DNA of 64,000 bases from CAXRDE01 sp964229355 (GTDB lineage: Bacteria > Cyanobacteriota > Sericytochromatia > UBA7694), in NCBI GenBank assembly GCA_964229355.1, contig CAXRDE010000019.1, forward strand, positions 124,001 to 188,000. Reading direction: 5' to 3'. Positions 35,085-43,317 of this stretch are shown piece after piece (position 1 is the stretch's first letter; each line of letters opens with the position of its first letter). The translations under genes were made by a program, and so were the position numbers. The notes beneath the pieces were generated by a model that did no database searches, was not told the origin of the DNA, and was given only the letters and a program-made list of their open reading frames with translations.

Positions 35085-35525
35085 TTATGCACTGGCTGCC
35101 TGGGCATCGATATGGCGTTTGCCATTGGAGAGGGCAGCCACCATTTCATCCAGAGAGTCCGCGTACTCCATGACGGAGTCAATAATAAAGCAAAAACCGT
35201 CGAAATCTAAGTGATCCGCCAACATGCGGTATTTTAAAATGACCTGATCGTCCACCAGGGCAAACTTGCCAAAGACGTCAGCCACATTCCAGTTTAAAAG
35301 CGTTTTGTACAGGGCCAGTTCGCTTTCGGCATTGAGATCAATGCTCTGGGCAATGGTGCCATGAAAATCTAAAAAGGTGTGATTATCAAACTCAGAAAGG
35401 TAAAGAATAACCGCAGCGCTGCCACGGGTTAATAGATACTCCCCTTCGTTTTCACTATAATCCGCGTCCACGCGCTCAAGGTACTCTTTCACGCGGTGTC
35501 TTACAGCATCTAACAAAACTGACAT
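35085..35525 (-). CDS. YbjN / CesT-fold small protein
   Basis: 146 residues, no signal peptide. The layout resembles the YbjN and type III chaperone (CesT) fold: an N-terminal helix (LLDAVRHRVKEYLERVDADY), strands GEYLLTRGSAAVILYLSEF and HTFLDFHGTIAQ, then ELALYKTLLNWNVADVFGKF, VILKYRMLAD and a C-terminal helix with VMEYADSLDEMV. These proteins often bind peptides or partner proteins. The partner here is unknown; divergent from the RapZ-YvcK gene. Confidence 0.68.
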   Translation of the reverse strand: MSVLLDAVRHRVKEYLERVDADYSENEGEYLLTRGSAAVILYLSEFDNHTFLDFHGTIAQSIDLNAESELALYKTLLNWNVADVFGKFALVDDQVILKYRMLADHLDFDGFCFIIDSVMEYADSLDEMVAALSNGKRHIDAQAASA

Positions 35526-35569
35526 TTATCGAATTTACCTTCCTGTTGATTTCTGCAAAAGGAGCTGAT

Positions 35570-35608
35570 ATGCTTCTGTGCAAACTCCACCAAGGCATAA
35601 TAACATAA
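35570..35608 (+). other. Short open frame with a strong ribosome site (possible leader peptide)
   Basis: ATG plus 11 codons (MLLCKLHQGIIT) preceded by AAAAGGAGCTGAT, an excellent Shine-Dalgarno sequence. It ends 10 bases before the ATG of the RapZ-YvcK gene, which itself has no clear ribosome site. It could be a translationally coupled leader, or a chance match inside the promoter region: CATAAT at 35596-35601 could be a -10 box, with TTCTGT 16 bases upstream. Low confidence. Confidence 0.3.
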
Positions 35609-35618
35609 AAAAAAAGCC

Positions 35619-37511
35619 ATGAACACGCAACATCCCCTCCGTCAAAAGCTACAATTCATCATTGTCACCGGCACCTCAGGTGCAGGCAAAAGCCAGGCCT
35701 TACGTCACTTAGAAGATCTCGGTTTTTTCTGTAGTGATAACATGGTGCCGGCCTTATTGGTCCCCTTTGTGGATTTAATCAGCACCCGCTTTCAACAGAT
35801 TGCCGTGGGCATTGACTCGCGGGGCGGCAGCTTTTTTGACGCCCTTTCGGGCTCACTACACACCCTGAAAGAACAGGGCTTTGATTATAAAATTGTGTAT
35901 TTAGACGCCCAGGAGCCGATTCTGGTGCGCCGCTTTAGCGAAAACCGCCGACGCCACCCTTTACAAAATCAGGATCTGACCCTTACTGAAAGTATTCAAC
36001 AAGAAAAAGAGCAGTTGCGTACCATTTATACCCAGGCTGACCTCATTCTCGACACCTCTTACATTAAACCCGCCGAGCTCAAACAACAATTGCGCGAAAA
36101 ACTGCTCGAAACCGATGCCCCCCAGCAGGGACTCACCCTCAATTTGACCTCTTTTGGCTACCGCTACGGGATTCCCATGGATACTGACTTAGCCTTTGAC
36201 GTGCGCTTTTTACCCAACCCCTATTACAATCTTCAGATGCGGCCCTTTACTGGCCTCGATAAACCGGTGCAAAACTACGTGCTCAGCCAGGAAGTGACCG
36301 GCGCTTTTTTACAGCAAACCCACCAGTACTTAGAACACCTTTTGCCCCATTATCAAAAAGAAGGCAAAAGTAACGTGAATTTGGTATTGGGGTGCACAGG
36401 AGGACGTCACCGTTCTGTGGCCATTGTGCACCAGTTGGCCCAGGAGTTAAAGGCCAAAGGTTACCATGTGGTCGAAAACCACCGGGATCTGCGCAAAGAC
36501 GACAAGCGCTATCAGGTACAGGCCCGGCGACGTCCTGAAGATCTCAACATTGTAGCTCTGGGTGGAGGCACCGGCCTCTCCACCCTGTTGCGCGGTTTCA
36601 AGGCCCACTTTCATGACCTCACCGCGATTGTCACCGTCACCGATGACGGCGGCAGCAGTGGGCGACTGCGGAAAGACATGGGTATTTTACCGCCGGGAGA
36701 CATTCGCAACTGTTTGCTCGCCCTGGCTGAAGGTGAAGATTTAATGACCGCCCTCCTCAACCACCGCTTTCAAGACGGCAAAGGGGAACTCAGTGGCCAC
36801 AGTTTTGGCAATCTTTTTCTGACAGCCATGGCAGAGCTCACGGGAGACTTTAATCACGCTATTCAGGCCTGCAGTGAGGTCCTGGCCATTCGGGGGCAGG
36901 TTCTCCCTGTCTCACTGGAGCACCTGACCCTGCAGGCCAAAATGCAAGACGGACAGATCATCGCAGGTGAATCTGCCATTACCCAGTACGGCGGTGAGAT
37001 TGCTGAATTGTCTCTGCTTCAGGAACATGTGCCCCGTCCCCTGCCTGAAGTCATTACCGCAATTCAAAAAGCCGATGCCGTCATTTTGGGCCCCGGAAGC
37101 CTTTACACCAGCATTTTACCTCACCTTTTATTTCCTGAAGTGGTGGAGGCCATTCAGGCCTGCCATGGTCCTGTGATTTACATTTGCAACGTCATGAGTC
37201 AGGCCGGAGAGACCAGTCAATATGGGGCTCACGCATATATTGAAACCCTTTATGCCCACGCCGGACAGCGCAACTGGCTCGACTATGTCCTGATTAACAC
37301 CCACCGACCCCAGGACAGTTTGTTAAGCCGTTATGCCAGTGAAGGCGCACACCCGGTGGAGTATGATGAAGCCACCTTCCAGGGTTACTTTGCAGAAGAG
37401 AAAATCAAGGTGGTTACCGGCCACTTTTTAAGCGAAAGCAATTATGTGCGCCACGATGCCAGCAAACTGGCCCAACAGGTCATGGCCTTATTGCAGTCCT
37501 GGTATTTCTAA
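35619..37511 (+). CDS. RapZ-YvcK fusion protein
   Basis: 630 residues in one open frame. Residues about 10-300 are RapZ/YvcJ-like: Walker A GTSGAGKSQA, RHLEDLGFFCSDN, Walker B region VYLDAQEPILVRRF, and C-terminal GCTGGRHRSVAIVHQL. RapZ proteins bind nucleotides and, in E. coli, a small RNA that controls glucosamine-6-phosphate synthase. Residues about 308-630 are YvcK/CofD-like: LNIVALGGGTGLSTLL, TVTDDGGSSGRLRKD, PPGDIRNCLLALA, LGPGSLYTSILP. YvcK binds UDP-GlcNAc and affects cell wall growth under gluconeogenesis in Bacillus. In many Gram-positives the two are separate neighbours (yvcJ-yvcK). Here they are joined by a short charged linker. Enolase follows. Confidence 0.92.
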   Translation: MNTQHPLRQKLQFIIVTGTSGAGKSQALRHLEDLGFFCSDNMVPALLVPFVDLISTRFQQIAVGIDSRGGSFFDALSGSLHTLKEQGFDYKIVYLDAQEPILVRRFSENRRRHPLQNQDLTLTESIQQEKEQLRTIYTQADLILDTSYIKPAELKQQLREKLLETDAPQQGLTLNLTSFGYRYGIPMDTDLAFDVRFLPNPYYNLQMRPFTGLDKPVQNYVLSQEVTGAFLQQTHQYLEHLLPHYQKEGKSNVNLVLGCTGGRHRSVAIVHQLAQELKAKGYHVVENHRDLRKDDKRYQVQARRRPEDLNIVALGGGTGLSTLLRGFKAHFHDLTAIVTVTDDGGSSGRLRKDMGILPPGDIRNCLLALAEGEDLMTALLNHRFQDGKGELSGHSFGNLFLTAMAELTGDFNHAIQACSEVLAIRGQVLPVSLEHLTLQAKMQDGQIIAGESAITQYGGEIAELSLLQEHVPRPLPEVITAIQKADAVILGPGSLYTSILPHLLFPEVVEAIQACHGPVIYICNVMSQAGETSQYGAHAYIETLYAHAGQRNWLDYVLINTHRPQDSLLSRYASEGAHPVEYDEATFQGYFAEEKIKVVTGHFLSESNYVRHDASKLAQQVMALLQSWYF

Positions 37512-37528
37512 AGCCCGGCGCGGGCTTT
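37510..37528 (+). terminator. Possible terminator hairpin after the RapZ-YvcK gene
   Basis: AAAGCCC and GGGCTTT make a 7-bp GC-rich stem around GGCGC, starting in the stop codon. Only a weak T run follows (TTTGTTGG), so termination may be partial. Confidence 0.45.
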
Positions 37529-37530
37529 GT

Positions 37531-37539
37531 TGGTATAAT
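37531..37539 (+). promoter_or_regulatory. Extended -10 promoter of the enolase gene
   Basis: TGGTATAAT matches the extended -10 consensus. No good -35 box is present. The predicted start is about 36 bases before the ATG at 37582. Confidence 0.65.
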
Positions 37540-37581
37540 GCCCTCTAACATCAGTCATACGAAAGCAAAGGAGCATTCACC

Positions 37582-38859
37582 ATGTATACCATCGAAGGAT
37601 TACGCGCCCGTCAGGTCTTAGATTCACGGGGCAACCCCACTCTGGAAGTAGACGCCATTTTAAGCGGGGGCATTGTCGGCCGTGCCATGGTGCCTTCAGG
37701 GGCCTCTACCGGTATACACGAAGCCTTAGAAATGCGCGACGGCAACGAGGCCCTCTATCTGGGCAAAGGCGTTCAGCAAGCGGTACATAACGTCAACAAT
37801 ATTATTGCCCCCAAGCTCAAAGGCATGGACCCCACGTATCAGGTAAGTGTCGATCAATTGCTGATCGATCTCGACGGTACCGAAAACAAATCCCAACTCG
37901 GCGCAAACAGTATTTTGGGTGTGTCGATGGCCGTGGCCAAGGCCGCAGCGCAAATGCTCAACCTGCCCCTGTATCGCTACCTGGGCGGTATCACCAGCAG
38001 CGTCCTGCCCACCCCCTTTATGAACGTCATCAACGGCGGTTCTCACGCCGATAATAATTTGGACATTCAAGAGTTTATGATTGTACCCGTGGGTGCCGAT
38101 CGTTTCAGCGATGCCCTGCGCATGGGTGTTGAAACCTTCCACCACTTAAAAAAGATTTTGTTAAAAGACAATCTGGCCACCTCTGTGGGCGATGAAGGCG
38201 GCTTTGCGCCCAATTTTCAGTCCCACGAACAGGGCTTAGACTATATTCAAAAAGCCATTGAGTCTGCAGGCTATGAGCCCGGTAAAGACATTATGCTGGC
38301 CTTAGATGTAGCGGCCAGTGAGTTTTATAAAAACGGCAAATACCTGCTCAAGGGTGAAAACTTAGAGCTCGACAGCGCCGGCATGGTGGACTACCTGGCC
38401 AACCTCAGCCAAAAATACCCCATTGTTTCTATTGAAGACGGCATGCACGAAGACGACTGGGACGGCTGGAAACACCTTACCCAAACCCTGGGCAAAAAAG
38501 TTCAGTTGGTGGGTGATGACCTGTTTGTCACCAATACCCAACGCTTGCAAAAAGGCATTGATGAGGGCATCGCCAACTCCATTTTGATCAAAGTGAACCA
38601 AATTGGCACCCTGACCGAAACCTTTCAAACCATTGAACTGGCCCGTCGCAATGGTTACACCTATATGATTTCTCACCGTTCTGGTGAAACCGAAGACACC
38701 ACCATTGCAGACATTGCCGTGGCCACCAACTCAGGGCAAATCAAAACCGGCTCAGCCTCACGCACCGACCGGATTGCCAAGTACAACCAATTGCTGCGCA
38801 TTGAAGAAGGCTTAGGCAGCGCCGCCAATTTCTGGGGCAAGAACGGCATTATTCGCTAG
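37582..38859 (+). CDS. eno: Enolase
   Basis: Converts 2-phosphoglycerate to phosphoenolpyruvate in glycolysis; cytosolic, Mg-dependent. 425 residues, normal. Motifs: ARQVLDSRGNPTLEVD at the start, SGASTGIHEALE, GDEGGFAPNF, metal ligands in LALDVAASEF, SIEDGMHEDD and LVGDDLFVTN, signature ILIKVNQIGTLTET and SHRSGETEDTTIAD. AAAGGAGC lies 8 bases upstream of the ATG. Its 3' end overlaps the convergent sensor kinase gene by 11 bases. Confidence 0.98.
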   Translation: MYTIEGLRARQVLDSRGNPTLEVDAILSGGIVGRAMVPSGASTGIHEALEMRDGNEALYLGKGVQQAVHNVNNIIAPKLKGMDPTYQVSVDQLLIDLDGTENKSQLGANSILGVSMAVAKAAAQMLNLPLYRYLGGITSSVLPTPFMNVINGGSHADNNLDIQEFMIVPVGADRFSDALRMGVETFHHLKKILLKDNLATSVGDEGGFAPNFQSHEQGLDYIQKAIESAGYEPGKDIMLALDVAASEFYKNGKYLLKGENLELDSAGMVDYLANLSQKYPIVSIEDGMHEDDWDGWKHLTQTLGKKVQLVGDDLFVTNTQRLQKGIDEGIANSILIKVNQIGTLTETFQTIELARRNGYTYMISHRSGETEDTTIADIAVATNSGQIKTGSASRTDRIAKYNQLLRIEEGLGSAANFWGKNGIIR

Positions 38860-40276
38860 GTTTTGACAAAAGCGGGAGCTTCAGCACAAAACAAGCCCCC
38901 GTCAAGACGGTGGTATCCAGGGTCAACTCGCCCTGGTGCCACTGGGCAAATTGCAGGGCCAGGGTCAACCCCAACCCTGTGCCGGGCACCCGGTCTGCCT
39001 GTTGCCCCCGATAAAAACGAGTAAAGATATGGGCCCGGTCCGCCTCAGGAATACCGGGCCCTTGATCGTGAACCCGTAACTCAGCCCAGGCCCCAGACGC
39101 TCCCGTAGACTGGCTCACCTGAACCGCGAGCGCTGTATGCTCGGGACTGTATTGCAGCGCATTTTCTAAGAGAATCAAACACAATTCAATGAGTTTTTCA
39201 GCATCGCCCTCTATCCAGGTCTCGGCGGTGCCGTGAAAGTGCAAAGCAATCTGACGCTGCTGTGCTAACAGCTTCACCATATCTACCGCCTGTTGCACCA
39301 CCTGTTCCAGACGCAGCGGCCGTAAATGCAATTGCTGTTGTTGTTCTGAATCCACATGCGCCGACGATAAAAGACGGGCAAGCAAGGTGCGTAAGCCCCG
39401 ACCTGTCTCCCGAATTTGCTGTAAGGCTTGCTGATAGCGAGTGGCTTCTCGCTCGCGCGTTAACATAACATCACAGGTACTTAAAATAATCGTCAGGGGT
39501 GTTTTAATCTGATGGGATACCTCTAAAAGCAGTTGTTCTTCGGCTTCCCGCACGCGCTGAAGGCGTTGTAAGAGACGGTTGAACGCGCCATGCAAGGCAT
39601 TGATATCTCGCACGCTTTGATCCGGTAACGCCGGAAGCAATTGCTGAGACTGCACATCAAACTGCTGAATGTGCTGTTGTAAAGCCATTAAGGGGCGTAA
39701 GGTCCAACGGGTTACGCCCCAAAGCAAGAGCAAAAGCACCAGGGCTACCCCGGGAAAACTCAACCAGAGCGTACGGCGAATGTGCGTCAACCACTGCACG
39801 GTATCGGACAGCGGCTCTGCAACCATCAGATGAACCTGAAAACGTGAAGCAAACACAAAACGCTGACTTAACACCCGCAAGGGTTCCCCCTGCGGTCCCA
39901 CCTGCTCCGAAAACAGCGGCTGATCAGAGAGGGGCACCTGCTCAGCAAAATCAGGCACCTTACCGCCTAATGAGGCTGAGAGCAACGGGCGTTCACCCGG
40001 TGTGAGAATGACATAATAATGGCCTGAAAAGGGTTTGACCCAATCGCCCAACGTCACATCGGACAACTCTTGTTCCAGGGGAGCATCATCGAGATCGTCT
40101 CCCTCTTCTAACATGCCGTGTACCAGATCAAATTGTTGCTGCAAATGCTCACGTAAACTGCGTTCTGCAGCCTGCTCAATCGCCTGATAGAACAAAATCC
40201 CGGCCAAAAAATAGACGCCCAGCGTCGCGGCCAGGACGGTCCATACAAGGCGTCCAAACAAACTGGTGGTTTTCAT
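38849..40276 (-). CDS. Sensor histidine kinase (two-component system)
   Basis: 475 residues. One N-terminal membrane helix, a periplasmic sensor of about 130 residues, a second helix near 165-185, HAMP-like linker, HisKA with the phosphorylated His in EVSHQIKTPLTIIL, and HATPase with N-box ILLENALQYS, G1 VHDQGPGIPE and G2 PGTGLGLTLA. All catalytic motifs are intact. Its start overlaps the response-regulator stop by 4 bases. The signal is unknown. Confidence 0.93.
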   Translation of the reverse strand: MKTTSLFGRLVWTVLAATLGVYFLAGILFYQAIEQAAERSLREHLQQQFDLVHGMLEEGDDLDDAPLEQELSDVTLGDWVKPFSGHYYVILTPGERPLLSASLGGKVPDFAEQVPLSDQPLFSEQVGPQGEPLRVLSQRFVFASRFQVHLMVAEPLSDTVQWLTHIRRTLWLSFPGVALVLLLLLWGVTRWTLRPLMALQQHIQQFDVQSQQLLPALPDQSVRDINALHGAFNRLLQRLQRVREAEEQLLLEVSHQIKTPLTIILSTCDVMLTREREATRYQQALQQIRETGRGLRTLLARLLSSAHVDSEQQQQLHLRPLRLEQVVQQAVDMVKLLAQQRQIALHFHGTAETWIEGDAEKLIELCLILLENALQYSPEHTALAVQVSQSTGASGAWAELRVHDQGPGIPEADRAHIFTRFYRGQQADRVPGTGLGLTLALQFAQWHQGELTLDTTVLTGACFVLKLPLLSKPSE

Positions 40277-40944
40277 GCAGACACGCCAAGCAGATAACCC
40301 CGCCCCCGAATGGTATGCAACAAGCGGGGGCCGTCATAAGGCACATCAATTTTTTGGCGTAACCGACGAATATACACATCAATTAAATTGCTATCAGAGC
40401 TCATATCGGGCAAATGATCCACAATTTCGGAGCGGGTGATGACCCGTTCCTGGTTATAGGCCAAATAGCGTAACAATTGATACTCACGGGCCGTCAGACT
40501 CAACCGCTCCCCCTGACGGGTCACCTGCTCAGTGTGGGTGTCAATCAAAAGATCCGCAAGGGCCAACACCGGGAAGGGCTGGTGTTTGCTGCGCCGAATC
40601 AAGGCCAGTGATCGTGCCAAAAGCTCTTCAAAATCAAAGGGTTTGGGCAAATAGTCATCGGCCCCTGCATTCAGACCTTTGACCCGGTCACTCAGCTCCC
40701 CCCGCGCCGTTAACATCAACACAGGGGTTTCACAGCGGGCCTGCCGCAATTGGCCTAAAATCTCCAGGCCATTTTTACGGGGCAACATAATATCCAAAAT
40801 AATCAAATCGTAAATGGGCTCCAGGGCCATCACCGCCCCCAGTTCACCATCGTAAGCCAGATCCACCGTAAACCCCTGCTCCTCAAAACCAAGCGCCAGG
40901 GTTTGAGCCAGGGCCTGAGCGTCTTCCACCAATAATAAACGCAT
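40273..40944 (-). CDS. OmpR-family response regulator
   Basis: 223 residues. Receiver domain (about 1-115) with the acidic pair in LLVEDAQ, phosphorylated Asp in LIILDIMLPRKNG, Thr in LMLTARG and Lys in PKPFDFEE; then a winged-helix DNA-binding domain (about 125-222) with LTAREYQLLRYLAYN, SNLIDVYIRRLRQK and TIRGRGYLLG. It partners the kinase that follows. A nested operator-like site lies upstream at 41316-41362. Confidence 0.95.
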   Translation of the reverse strand: MRLLLVEDAQALAQTLALGFEEQGFTVDLAYDGELGAVMALEPIYDLIILDIMLPRKNGLEILGQLRQARCETPVLMLTARGELSDRVKGLNAGADDYLPKPFDFEELLARSLALIRRSKHQPFPVLALADLLIDTHTEQVTRQGERLSLTAREYQLLRYLAYNQERVITRSEIVDHLPDMSSDSNLIDVYIRRLRQKIDVPYDGPRLLHTIRGRGYLLGVSA

Positions 40945-40959
40945 GGCTACAGAAAGGCC

Positions 40960-41262
40960 TTAATCTGGAATGTCACACTCAACCTCTGTCGCCACCAAGA
41001 TCTGATTCACCATATGCCCTTCAGCCTCGACAAACGCACCCACTTTTAAAACACACTCGTGTTCATCCAAATGGGTCTGGGGGGTTACTTTAACCGCTTT
41101 TCCCTGAATTTTCCAGATTCCTATTTTTTTTGCGGGCAGGGTTTGCACAATGCCTTCAATCTCTTGTTCAGGAGACGAGGAGGCCGCAAAGGCCATAAGC
41201 GGCAATAACGTCACCACCATAAAAACAAATCCCATACGTTGCCAGCCTTGTAAATGATGCAT
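40960..41262 (-). CDS. Small DUF5666-like secreted protein
   Basis: 100 residues with a signal peptide (MGFVFMVVTLLPLMAFAASS). The mature part has the OB-like pattern of DUF5666 proteins: IEGIVQTLPAKKIGIWKIQG, TPQTHLDEHECVLKVGAFVEAEGHMV, ILVATEVECD. Two Cys may pair. It opens the two-component operon, 15 bases before the regulator, with AAAAGGAG before its ATG. A sensing role is inferred from this position only. Confidence 0.72.
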   Translation of the reverse strand: MHHLQGWQRMGFVFMVVTLLPLMAFAASSSPEQEIEGIVQTLPAKKIGIWKIQGKAVKVTPQTHLDEHECVLKVGAFVEAEGHMVNQILVATEVECDIPD

Positions 41263-41315
41263 CAGAAAAACTCCTTTTATCTATGTATCTTGCCATAGGC
41301 TTACTGTAACAAATG

Positions 41316-41362
41316 CCACATGAACAAATGATGAATCGACGCTTCATGCTCCATTCATGTGG
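41316..41362. promoter_or_regulatory. Nested dyad, probable OmpR-type operator
   Basis: The 47-bp site lies between the divergent DUF5666/regulator/kinase operon and the porin gene. Outer arms CCACATGAA and TTCATGTGG and inner arms ATGAA and TTCAT share one centre (41339). The half-sites CATGAA (41319), GATGAA (41330), TTCATG (41343) and TTCATG (41354) are spaced 11 bases on each side. Tandem half-sites 11 bp apart are typical of OmpR/PhoB-family binding. Confidence 0.6.
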
Positions 41363-41404
41363 GCTTTGCTACGTTACTCCCAAAGATACCCCGGAGGATT
41401 TGGG

Positions 41405-42352
41405 ATGTTACACACGATGGTCGGCGTCTGTTGCCTTTTTATCATTCAGTTTATGCTCCAGCTCATCACGAGTGACCCTGCCCATGCACAAGCCGCTGCT
41501 GAAACCTTCAGCATCACCCCTTCTTTTACCCTGCAAATGCGTCAGGATTTAAGCCTGCGTCGTGCAAGAGCACAGATTGTAGGCAACGCTCTGGGGCCTG
41601 ATTTACGCTATGAACTGGACGTCTCTCTCAGCAAAGGAAATACAAGCGAGCTTAGCCTGAAAGACTTTTTTCTGCATTACACCGTCAACCCCGGCTTACA
41701 CTGGCAAGGCGGCCTGTTTAAAATTCCACTCAGTGAGCAATTTGCAGTCTCTGGCACCCAACAGCAATTCACCGAGCGCAGTATCGCCCACCAGGCCTTT
41801 TCACCGGGCCGGGCCACGGGCGTTTCTCTCTTCGGCGACATTTACACCCCCGCCTGGTTCTATCAGGTGGGCGTTTTTCAAGCCCCTGAAAGCCGTCCTG
41901 AAACGATCGCGCCGGGTTTCTTTGGGAGCCTGCAATACGAACCACGGGGGGCGTATGGCCAAGGGGAATCAGACTGGGAAGCAACACCTCAACCGCGAAT
42001 GCGTTTTAAAACCGCGCTATGGCAAGCTCCTGGTCTCAGTACCAAAGCCAGTATGTTTGGGGGAGTCAAATGGCGAGGTGGGTCTCTCAACACCCACGCC
42101 TTTGGTGCCTGGGAAACTCACACATTTAACTGGGGGGCTTACGCCCAGCTGGGCTATTTTTTATGGTTTCAACGCTTAGAAGCCGTGGCACGCAGCGCCT
42201 TTCTTAGCACAGACGGTTTTCAGCAGGAGTACGCTGTGGGTCTCAATTATTATTTTCAGGAGCACCGTTTTAAACTTCAGAGTGACTATCGCTGGCTTGT
42301 ACAGGAGACCCTCACTCAACAATGGCTCGCACAAGTGCAAGTGCTCTTTTAA
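41405..42352 (+). CDS. OprO/P-like outer-membrane porin
   Basis: 315 residues from the ATG at 41405 (MLHTMVGV), which has CGGAGGATTTGGG upstream; an ATG at 41357 is unlikely. Signal peptide ends near AHAQA. The mature protein is beta-rich: SFTLQMRQDLSLRRARAQIV, RYELDVSLSKGNTSELSLKD, HWQGGLFKIPLSEQFAVSG (substrate-channel-like block), ending in a Phe-terminated strand (QVQVLF). This matches the phosphate-selective porin O/P family pattern. Phosphate selectivity is not shown. It is divergent from the two-component operon, with the dyad between. Confidence 0.75.
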   Translation: MLHTMVGVCCLFIIQFMLQLITSDPAHAQAAAETFSITPSFTLQMRQDLSLRRARAQIVGNALGPDLRYELDVSLSKGNTSELSLKDFFLHYTVNPGLHWQGGLFKIPLSEQFAVSGTQQQFTERSIAHQAFSPGRATGVSLFGDIYTPAWFYQVGVFQAPESRPETIAPGFFGSLQYEPRGAYGQGESDWEATPQPRMRFKTALWQAPGLSTKASMFGGVKWRGGSLNTHAFGAWETHTFNWGAYAQLGYFLWFQRLEAVARSAFLSTDGFQQEYAVGLNYYFQEHRFKLQSDYRWLVQETLTQQWLAQVQVLF

Positions 42353-42423
42353 AAAACAGAGGGCTCCGCAAATGACAAAAAGCCTGCTATGATAATTACA
42401 GTAAGGTTTAAGGGGTCTCTTTC

Positions 42424-43317
42424 ATGTTCCAGCAACGTTTAACCACCGCATTTTTCGGCTTGTCGCTTGTGGGTGCTTTGAGCCTGAGTGCCTGCCATCC
42501 AGGCACCTCAGGCTCTCTGCAGTTTCAGGTGCAATTGCCCGCGCAGCAACAGACAGCGTTTCAACTGCAGGCCATTCCCCAAAACACCAACCGTTTACGC
42601 ATTGAAATTTCAGGCCAGGGCCTGAACACGCCCTATACCGAAACCTTGAGTGCAGACAGCGGCGACAACCGTTTCACCCGCAATATCGTATTGCCGGTGG
42701 GTGAAAAAACCATCGAAGTCCAGGCATTTGAAGACGACACCTTACTGGCCAAAGGCGCAGCCACCGCCACCATTCAGACAGGCCAAAAAGAACAACTCAC
42801 CCTGACGCTCACGCCCGTTGATACAGCCCCCGCAAACGCCTTAGCAATTACCCTGACCGGGATTATTCCCGCGGATATTCCGATGACCTTACGCATCAGT
42901 GGAGCCGGTTTAGCCCAGGCTCTGGAGCGTAGCTTAACTATGCCCGCGGGGATCAATTCAACGGCCACTCTGGAAGAGGCTTTGCCCCCCGGTGAAAAAC
43001 GCTTAGAGATTCGTATTCAAACCCCCGATGGTCTGGGCGAACGCCTGCCCACCATTGTGGAGAACTTTACAGTGAACACTGAAGGGGGCGCTGCGGTTAA
43101 CCTCAGCCTTGAGGCGCTGGTTGCGCGCTATCGCGCTGAGCTCGCACAAATCCCAGAAGCCCTGGATCTGCTGCGGCGTTATGCGCCTCATCTGCTCTTA
43201 CTGCTCGAAAGTTCGGCGGAGCCCAGCCCCAGCCCGACGGCCACCCCTGCACCCAACAGCGGTAGCGGGCAAATTCGCTTTGGCGAAGTCATTCCCAGCA
43301 AGGAAGATGCGCCCTAG
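42424..43317 (+). CDS. Lipoprotein of unknown function
   Basis: 297 residues with lipobox LSAC (SLSLSACHPG). The rest is beta-rich, apparently two related Ig-like or fibronectin-like segments, each with a LRIEI/LRI strand and a VGEKTIEVQ or PGEKRLEIRI hairpin (about 50-110 and 140-210), then a Pro/Ser/Ala-rich stretch near 265-285 (EPSPSPTATPAP). A structural or surface role is likely but not known. The stop overlaps the YibE/F-like gene by 4 bases. Confidence 0.75.
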   Translation: MFQQRLTTAFFGLSLVGALSLSACHPGTSGSLQFQVQLPAQQQTAFQLQAIPQNTNRLRIEISGQGLNTPYTETLSADSGDNRFTRNIVLPVGEKTIEVQAFEDDTLLAKGAATATIQTGQKEQLTLTLTPVDTAPANALAITLTGIIPADIPMTLRISGAGLAQALERSLTMPAGINSTATLEEALPPGEKRLEIRIQTPDGLGERLPTIVENFTVNTEGGAAVNLSLEALVARYRAELAQIPEALDLLRRYAPHLLLLLESSAEPSPSPTATPAPNSGSGQIRFGEVIPSKEDAP

